From Bacteroidota bacterium (GTDB lineage Bacteria > Bacteroidota > Bacteroidia > Flavobacteriales > Weeksellaceae), in assembly GCA_023460855.1 (NCBI GenBank), contig JAEWOS010000003.1:62001-126000 (forward strand): 64,000 nucleotides of DNA, given 5' to 3'. Shown piece after piece: positions 58,776 through 64,000 of this stretch. The position numbers and the translations under genes were made by a program. Within the stretch, counting starts at the first letter, position 1. Each line of letters opens with the position of its first letter. The notes under the pieces were generated by a model. That model ran no database searches. It saw nothing but the letters and a program-made list of their open reading frames with translations, and had not been told where the DNA came from.

Positions 58776-60761
58776 ATGACTTTCCAGGAACAAATACAAC
58801 AGGGAATTCCAACCGAACTTCCGCAAACGAAACCTTTTGAACCGCAGATCAATCACGCTCCAAAGCGTAAGGAAATCCTAAACGAAGAAGAAAAAAGACT
58901 CGCTCTGAAAAATGCGTTGCGTTATTTCGAGCCGAAATTTCATGCAGAACTGATACCTGAATTTAAACAGGAACTGGAAAATTTCGGACGAATTTACATG
59001 TACCGTTACCGTCCGGACTACGAGATGAAAGCACGGCCGATTTCAGAATATCCCGGAAAATCCGAACAGGCCAAGGCAATTATGCTCATGATTCAGAATA
59101 ATCTGGATTATGCTGTTGCGCAACATCCGCATGAACTGATTACGTATGGTGGAAACGGCGCGGTTTTCAGCAACTGGGCACAGTATCTTCTGACCATGAA
59201 ATATCTGTCGGAAATGAACGATGAACAGACTTTGGTAATGTATTCCGGTCATCCGATGGGACTTTTTCCTTCGCATAAAGATGCTCCTAGAGTTGTTGTC
59301 ACGAACGGAATGATGATTCCAAATTACTCAAAGCCCGATGACTGGGAAAAATTCAATGCACTGGGCGTTTCGCAGTACGGACAAATGACTGCGGGAAGTT
59401 ACATGTACATCGGTCCGCAGGGAATTGTTCACGGAACGACAATTACGGTTTTGAATACCTTCAGAAAAATCAAGAAATCTCCGAAAGGCGGTCTGTTTGT
59501 TACTTCAGGTTTGGGCGGAATGTCGGGAGCTCAGCCAAAAGCCGGAAATATTGCAGGCTGTATCACGGTTTGTGCAGAAGTCAATCCGAAAATTACAAAA
59601 ATCCGTCACGACCAGAAATGGGTGGATGAAATCCATGAAAATATGGATGAACTGATTGCAAGAGTTCAGCAGGCAAAAGAAAATGAAGAAACCGTTTCGC
59701 TTGCTTTCCTTGGAAATGTGGTGGAAGTCTGGGAAAAATTTGCAGAAGCCGGTTTGAAAATCGACATCGGTTCTGATCAGACTTCATTGCACAATCCTTG
59801 GGCAGGAGGTTATTATCCTGCCGGAATTTCATTTGAAGAATCCAATAGAATGATGGCTGAAAATCCTGAATTATTTAAAGAAAAAGTTCAGGAAAGTTTG
59901 AGAAGACACGCTGCAGCGATCAATAAACACACCGATAAAGGAACGTATTTCTTTGATTACGGTAATGCATTTCTACTTGAAGCGAGCAGAGCCGGAGCCG
60001 ATGTAATGGCAGAAAATCCAACTTTAGTACGCGAATTTAAATATCCAAGTTACGTGCAGGATATTATGGGTCCGATGTGTTTTGATTACGGTTTCGGACC
60101 GTTCCGTTGGGTTTGTACCAGCGGAAAACCGGAAGATTTGCAGAAAACCGACGAAATTGCTTCACAGATTTTGGATGAAATCATGCAGAATTCACCTGAA
60201 GAAATTCAGCAGCAAATGGCTGATAATATTCAGTGGATTAAAGGAGCGCAGGAAAATAAACTGGTTGTGGGAAGTCAGGCCAGAATTCTTTATGCAGACG
60301 CAGAAGGTAGAATGAAAATCGCCGAAGCTTTCAATAAAGCCATCAAAAACGGAGAAATTGGTCCGGTTGTTTTAGGCCGCGATCATCACGATGTTTCCGG
60401 TACAGATTCACCTTACCGTGAAACGTCCAACATCTACGACGGATCAAGATTTACAGCCGACATGGCAATTCATAACGTGATCGGCGACAGTTTCCGCGGT
60501 GCAACGTGGGTTTCCATTCACAACGGCGGCGGCGTTGGTTGGGGAGAAGTGATCAACGGTGGTTTCGGAATGCTGCTTGACGGAAGCGAAGATGCAGACA
60601 GAAGATTGAAATCCATGCTTTTCTGGGATGTGAACAACGGAATTTCCAGAAGATCGTGGGCAAGAAATGAAGGCGCAGTTTTCGCGATTAAAAGAGCAAT
60701 GGAAGTGGAACCGAATCTTAAGGTGACGCTGCCGAATCTGGTGGATGAAAATCTGTTATAA
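58776..60761 (+). CDS. hutU: Urocanate hydratase
   Basis: A 661-residue enzyme that converts urocanate to imidazolonepropionate in histidine breakdown, with tightly bound NAD. VTSGLGGMSGAQPKAGNIAG is the nucleotide loop, and YVQDIMGPMCFDYGFGPFRWVCTSG near 440 and GSRFTADMAIHNVIGDSFRGATWVSIHNGGGVGWGE are active-site regions. It is longer than the ~556-residue Pseudomonas enzyme, as is usual in Bacteroidota. Start at 58776 because a frame start at 58710 precedes the promoter box. No hutH, hutI or hutG is in the window. Confidence 0.95.
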   Translation: MTFQEQIQQGIPTELPQTKPFEPQINHAPKRKEILNEEEKRLALKNALRYFEPKFHAELIPEFKQELENFGRIYMYRYRPDYEMKARPISEYPGKSEQAKAIMLMIQNNLDYAVAQHPHELITYGGNGAVFSNWAQYLLTMKYLSEMNDEQTLVMYSGHPMGLFPSHKDAPRVVVTNGMMIPNYSKPDDWEKFNALGVSQYGQMTAGSYMYIGPQGIVHGTTITVLNTFRKIKKSPKGGLFVTSGLGGMSGAQPKAGNIAGCITVCAEVNPKITKIRHDQKWVDEIHENMDELIARVQQAKENEETVSLAFLGNVVEVWEKFAEAGLKIDIGSDQTSLHNPWAGGYYPAGISFEESNRMMAENPELFKEKVQESLRRHAAAINKHTDKGTYFFDYGNAFLLEASRAGADVMAENPTLVREFKYPSYVQDIMGPMCFDYGFGPFRWVCTSGKPEDLQKTDEIASQILDEIMQNSPEEIQQQMADNIQWIKGAQENKLVVGSQARILYADAEGRMKIAEAFNKAIKNGEIGPVVLGRDHHDVSGTDSPYRETSNIYDGSRFTADMAIHNVIGDSFRGATWVSIHNGGGVGWGEVINGGFGMLLDGSEDADRRLKSMLFWDVNNGISRRSWARNEGAVFAIKRAMEVEPNLKVTLPNLVDENLL

Positions 60762-60770
60762 ACCGATAAA

Positions 60771-61220
60771 ATGAGATTAAACCTAAAGAATTCTGCCAAT
60801 ACCACAAAGGTATTTGATGATAACGGAAACTTGGTAGGTGAGATCCTTCATAGTTTTATTTCAGGGCTGAAAGAAAAAATAAAAATTGATAATAGCATCT
60901 TCATTATTAGGAACGTGGGATTTTTGGGAAATGAAAAAGAAGTTTACAATCCAGAAAACAAATTGGTTCTCAAGACCGACTTATCAAAAAACAGAATAAT
61001 CCATTATAAACAATATGCTGAAACGTATGAATTTCGAGGTGCTGGGTTATTCAGTAATAAAACACTATTACTTAAGGAATCAGAATTGATTCTGACCGCC
61101 AACACTACTGGTCTTCTTGGAAAGCGAACTTTTGAAGTAGCTGACGAATTTGATAAAAGACTGGTAATTTTATTTTTTATTAATTTCTATTTAAACAGTT
61201 TGAACTCTTCAAATGGTTAA
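60771..61220 (+). CDS. Hypothetical protein (LURP-one-like?)
   Basis: A 149-residue protein 9 bp after hutU. Repeated beta-strand pattern (TKVFDDNGNLVGEILHSF, SIFIIRNVGFLGNEKEVY, KLVLKTDLSK, LLLKESELILTANTTGLLG) hints at a LURP-one/tubby-like barrel. No known family recognised with certainty. Base use is more AT-rich than in hutU, so it may be of separate origin. Confidence 0.6.
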   Translation: MRLNLKNSANTTKVFDDNGNLVGEILHSFISGLKEKIKIDNSIFIIRNVGFLGNEKEVYNPENKLVLKTDLSKNRIIHYKQYAETYEFRGAGLFSNKTLLLKESELILTANTTGLLGKRTFEVADEFDKRLVILFFINFYLNSLNSSNG

Positions 61221-61283
61221 CTTTTGCAGATTGAGATAGCACTCCCTCTGGAGGGGTATCCAAAGGATGTGGTAGTGAGTTCG

Positions 61284-61335
61284 CCTCCTTTGGAGGGGTG
61301 GATTCTGAACGGAGTGAAGAAGACGGGGTGGTTTA
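61284..61335 (+). repeat. Left inverted repeat of DUF559 cassette
   Basis: Starts CCTCCTTTGGAGGGGTGG and ends GACGGGGTGGTTTA. It is the inverted counterpart of 61767-61812. Its last bases include the TAA of the DUF559 gene. Another partial copy (CCCTCTGGAGGGG) lies just upstream near 61243-61255. Confidence 0.8.
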
Positions 61336-61752
61336 TGAATAATGTGTAATAATAAAACGTTCTAAATCCTGCTTAACAGTTGCAGGATTTTGCTTGATAT
61401 CCAAATCTGAAACGACAATAACTTTCAATCCTAAATTTTCGAACCAGGCAATCCGTATAGCATCTTCCTCCACTGCGTGTTGGCTTGTGGCACCGGAAAT
61501 TTCAACAATAAGTCCGAGTGTTTTTACGTAAAAATCGACGATATAATTGCCGATAATCCTCTGCCGGTCGAAATCAATCTGATGAAAACTCCTATTTCTG
61601 ACCATTTTCCAGAAAAGAACTTCCGCTAAAATCCCGCCCTTCCTATTTTCTAAAGCTACCGGTTTCAGTAACCGGTTATAAGGAAGATTTTCAACGAAAT
61701 TCCGGTAGATAGCAATTCCATCTATCTGTGTAAGAATTATCTTTTCTTTCAT
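61333..61752 (-). CDS. DUF559 endonuclease-like protein
   Basis: A 139-residue protein of the restriction-endonuclease-like (Vsr/DUF559) fold. From the ATG at 61752, FDRQRIIGNYIVDFYVKTLGLIVEISGATSQH gives Asp73 and Glu84; the family's usual ExDG reads EIS86G, so one acidic metal ligand is replaced by Ser. The longer frame from 61827 runs through the right repeat and is rejected. The whole gene is framed by inverted repeats, suggesting a small mobile or repeat-associated unit. Confidence 0.78.
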   Translation of the reverse strand: MKEKIILTQIDGIAIYRNFVENLPYNRLLKPVALENRKGGILAEVLFWKMVRNRSFHQIDFDRQRIIGNYIVDFYVKTLGLIVEISGATSQHAVEEDAIRIAWFENLGLKVIVVSDLDIKQNPATVKQDLERFIITHYS

Positions 61753-61766
61753 CCTTCTCACATTAT

Positions 61767-61812
61767 AAAAACCACCCCGTCTGCTTCGCAGCCACCCCTC
61801 CAAAGGAGGGGA
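61767..61812 (-). repeat. Right inverted repeat of DUF559 cassette
   Basis: Read on the minus strand it begins CCCCTCCTTTGGAGGGGTGG and ends GACGGGGTGGTTTT, matching the left copy with a different 12-20 bp centre. It contains its own CCTCC-AAAGG-AGG palindrome. Confidence 0.8.
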
Positions 61813-61831
61813 AGCACAATTACCCAATTAA

Positions 61832-62554
61832 TCAGGGCAAAGAAGAAAGGTCCATTTTTTCAATCGCTTGTTTCAGCACCTCTTCTGAACTTCCTCCCAA
61901 TCCCATTGCGGTGATCAGATATCTGTTTTTATAAACTGACGTCACGGAATTGCCCTTCATACCGCGCATTTCGGTGGATCCAACAACGCTTGGCATACCG
62001 TTGATAAGTGTGTTTGTACTGCTGTGTTTTGCATCCTTCATTGCTTTCTCCATTTCTGTTACCATCGCCGGATCCAGATTTTTTTTGGCTTCTTCCAGTT
62101 GCGCTTTTTCTTCAGCAGTTAGCTCGGTACTGATGCCGTAGTATTGTTTCAGAACATTTGCTACCTGTTTCGCATTTGCTTCACTTCCCGCACCATCGAT
62201 AATTCCCAGGTTGTACATCTTCATATTGCCTGCAGAAGCACCGCTCATGTCAACATAGCTGGCTCCTGTTACCGAACCCGGAAGCGATCCCGAGGGAATA
62301 TTGGTTTTCTTCAGTCCGTCAACTTCAGCCGGGAGCAGATTTTCGAGCACGGAACTTTCTACTTTTTGTTGTGAACTCAGTTTCGTGATCAGTTCATCGG
62401 GATTCACTCTTTCGGAATCATTTTCTGAAATGGGACTAACCGAATTATCCGTAGTGACAACGGTGTTCTGAGCGGAAGTATCAGCCGAAGTAGTGGAATC
62501 TTTCTTACACGACACCAGTGAAATGGCAGCAGCCATAATGATTAATTTCTTCAT
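61832..62554 (-). CDS. Hypothetical lipoprotein
   Basis: A 240-residue lipoprotein (KKLIIMAAAISLVSC lipobox, Cys16). A Thr/Ser/Asp-rich spacer follows to about 55. The rest (about 58-240) includes GSLPGSVTGASYVDMSGASAGNMKMYNLGIIDGAGS and a charged helix LTAEEKAQLEEAKKNLDPAMVTEMEKAM. No known family recognised. Envelope-located. Confidence 0.72.
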   Translation of the reverse strand: MKKLIIMAAAISLVSCKKDSTTSADTSAQNTVVTTDNSVSPISENDSERVNPDELITKLSSQQKVESSVLENLLPAEVDGLKKTNIPSGSLPGSVTGASYVDMSGASAGNMKMYNLGIIDGAGSEANAKQVANVLKQYYGISTELTAEEKAQLEEAKKNLDPAMVTEMEKAMKDAKHSSTNTLINGMPSVVGSTEMRGMKGNSVTSVYKNRYLITAMGLGGSSEEVLKQAIEKMDLSSLP

Positions 62555-62701
62555 GGTTTTTGGTTTTAAGGTGAATCAAAATTAGTTAAAAATACGATGA
62601 TTCGAATATATTTTCTGAGGGGATGACATTTGTTCATAACAGGATATTCATTTTCATTCGGCGTCGAAAATTATGTTATATTTAAGCTGAAAATTCATTT
62701 T

Positions 62702-63130
62702 ATGAGAAAGCTCCAGTTTACAATAGAAATTAATGCTCCGGACGAGAAAGTGTGGGATGCGCTTTGGCTTGACGAAAATTACAGAGCATGGTGCTCGGTT
62801 TTTCAGGACGGTTCATATTATGTATCTGATTTGGCTGAAGGCAGTGAAATACAGTTTCTCAACCCGGACAGAAACGGGATGTTCGGGATTGTTGAAAAAA
62901 ATGTGCGAAAACAAAAAATGTACTTCCGCCATTTGGGAGAAGTGATTAACGGTGAAAAGCAGGAAGAAATTTACGGTGAAGAAGCAATAGAATATTACGA
63001 TCTGGTGGAGAGGGATGACATTACTGAACTCACCGCCACTTTGAAAACGTCGGAAGATTACATTCCTTACTTTGCTGAAACTTTTCCAAAGGCGCTAGAG
63101 AAAGTGAAGGAAATAGCTGAAAATTCTTAA
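62702..63130 (+). CDS. SRPBCC (polyketide cyclase / START-like) protein
   Basis: A 142-residue protein from the ATG at 62702 (a frame start at 62630 adds 24 unlike residues). RKLQFTIEINAPDEKVWDALWLDENYRAWCSVFQDGSYYVSDLAEGSEIQFL fits the START-like family, with GMFGIVEKNVRKQKMYFRHLGEVINGEKQ. It ends 14 bp before the nitroreductase gene and is likely transcribed separately. Function unknown. Confidence 0.82.
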   Translation: MRKLQFTIEINAPDEKVWDALWLDENYRAWCSVFQDGSYYVSDLAEGSEIQFLNPDRNGMFGIVEKNVRKQKMYFRHLGEVINGEKQEEIYGEEAIEYYDLVERDDITELTATLKTSEDYIPYFAETFPKALEKVKEIAENS

Positions 63131-63133
63131 ACC

Positions 63134-63141
63134 TATTTTTG
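63134..63141 (+). promoter_or_regulatory. Promoter -7 box TATTTTTG for nitroreductase
   Basis: Matches TAnnTTTG and ends 3 bp before the ATG at 63145, suggesting a leaderless mRNA. Confidence 0.5.
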
Positions 63142-63144
63142 CTG

Positions 63145-63870
63145 ATGAATTTTTCAGAAATCGTACATCATCGCCGGTCTGTCCGCAATTACGACGAAAA
63201 CAAAGAAATCGATCCGGAAATTGTAAAAGAGTGCCTGCAGCTTGCAACACTTGCTCCCAATTCTTCGAATATGCAGCTTTGGGAATTCTACCAAATCACC
63301 GATCGTACATTGCTCAGCAAACTATCACGTGCCTGTTTAGATCAGGGAGCAGCCTCTACTGCGAAGCAGATGGTTGTTTTTGTAACGCGACAGGATTTAT
63401 TCCGGAATCATGCAGCTAAAATGCTGAAACTGGAAACCGACAATGTACTGCAAAACAGTCCGGAAAACCGTCACAGTCACCGCATACGTCGCTGGAAAAT
63501 CTATTACCGAATTGTGATGCCGCTACTCTATTCCGGGTTTTTGGGAATATTCGGCTTACTCCGAAAAGTAGTAGTGAATCTGATCTGGATTTTTCGTCCG
63601 ATTACACTGCAGGTTTCCGAATCGGATACAAGAATTGTCGTTCACAAAACCTGTGCGCTTGCAGCGCAGACTTTCATGCTTGCCATGACGGAAAAAGGTT
63701 ATGATACTTGTCCGATGGAAGGTCTGGACAGCCGGCGTGTGAAAAACATTCTAAATCTTCCGGAAGGGGCTGAAATAAATATGATCGTTTCCTGTGGAAT
63801 CCGTACAGAGCGCGGAGTCTGGGGAGAAAGAAAGCGCTTACCTTTCGAAGAAGTGTATCACAGAAAATAA
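63145..63870 (+). CDS. Nitroreductase family protein
   Basis: A 241-residue FMN-dependent nitroreductase-like protein. FSEIVHHRRSVRNYDENKEI binds FMN phosphate through RRSxR; LATLAPNSSNMQLWEFYQITD is also typical. A hydrophobic insertion around 115-145 (YRIVMPLLYSGFLGIFGLLRKVVVN) is uncommon and could touch the membrane. GYDTCPMEGLDSRRV is the C-terminal motif. Substrate unknown. Confidence 0.88.
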   Translation: MNFSEIVHHRRSVRNYDENKEIDPEIVKECLQLATLAPNSSNMQLWEFYQITDRTLLSKLSRACLDQGAASTAKQMVVFVTRQDLFRNHAAKMLKLETDNVLQNSPENRHSHRIRRWKIYYRIVMPLLYSGFLGIFGLLRKVVVNLIWIFRPITLQVSESDTRIVVHKTCALAAQTFMLAMTEKGYDTCPMEGLDSRRVKNILNLPEGAEINMIVSCGIRTERGVWGERKRLPFEEVYHRK

Positions 63871-63874
63871 GGCA

Positions 63875-64000
63875 ATGAAAATCTCCGGAATAATCGATTC
63901 CCTGCTGCCGCGAAATCCGGTTCCCATTGTTGAAATTCCTTTTTCAAAAAAAGTCCGGCTCTTTATGAAACGGGAGGACCTTATTCATCCTGAGATCTCG
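63875..64000 (+). CDS. ACC deaminase / D-cysteine desulfhydrase family protein (5' end only)
   Basis: The window ends inside this gene, after 42 codons starting MKISGIIDSLLPRNPV. The sequence VRLFMKREDLIHPEIS matches the N-terminus of PLP-dependent 1-aminocyclopropane-1-carboxylate deaminase/D-cysteine desulfhydrase proteins, where HPxISGNKxRK follows with the PLP lysine. The lysine itself lies outside. It starts 4 bp after the nitroreductase. Confidence 0.75.
   Translation, partial: MKISGIIDSLLPRNPVPIVEIPFSKKVRLFMKREDLIHPEIS

Noticed and set aside
1..64000. tRNA, rRNA, CRISPR array, insertion sequence and riboswitch signals
   Set aside because: I looked for cloverleaf-like segments, evenly spaced direct repeats, transposase motifs and long structured leaders and saw none that I could support by eye; a covariance-model scan would be needed to exclude small RNAs.

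Overview
The window looks like chromosomal DNA of a Flavobacteriia member, most likely the Chryseobacterium/Weeksellaceae group. Supporting signs are TAnnTTTG promoter -7 boxes, almost no Shine-Dalgarno motifs, a type IX secretion sorting domain, a subclass A2 beta-lactamase, a PadR/PspC gene pair, a mevalonate-pathway decarboxylase and a repeat-flanked DUF559 gene. The genus is inference. No rRNA, tRNA, CRISPR array, transposase or prophage was seen.

Layout. 1-11 kb: end of a glycosyltransferase/methyltransferase block, aspartate ammonia-lyase, an Lrp regulator divergent from a trans-sulfuration-type PLP enzyme, an EEP-fold protein, then mvaD, an acyl-CoA synthetase and an extended SDR. 10-14 kb: a TonB-dependent receptor followed by a lipoprotein phytase, with a terminator-like hairpin between them. 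14-19 kb: a complete microviridin/marinostatin-type graspetide operon with two precursor peptides, two ATP-grasp macrocyclases and a C39-peptidase ABC exporter. 19-30 kb: pdxJ, an MscS channel, ung, a MutS2-like ATPase and two tandem PPK2 kinases. 30-36 kb: PadR-PspC, an acyltransferase, tpx, alkB and a Crp/Fnr regulator. 36-40 kb: a same-strand run of small DinB, SnoaL, VOC and SRPBCC proteins. 40-46 kb: a GldA-like ATPase, lpdA, and a MarR/GbsR-headed operon with a truncated DUF2071-like gene. 46-53 kb: an old yellow enzyme, cdd, an M23 peptidase, a class A beta-lactamase, a Gfo/Idh/MocA protein and pcm. 53-56 kb: DUF2382 stress proteins and small acidic proteins. 56-64 kb: cytochrome c, a LamG/T9SS protein, hutU behind a perfect inverted repeat, a DUF559 gene between inverted repeats, and a nitroreductase.

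The most distinctive system is the graspetide operon (14221-18812, minus strand). Both precursors carry the PFFA(A/K)FLENQ leader helix, a Gly-Gly cleavage site and a TMKYPSDxDE core. One core differs from marinostatin only by Lys in place of Arg, which would permit the third (lactam) ring of microviridins. A strong hairpin plus U-tract between precursor and enzyme genes would favour precursor over enzyme expression.
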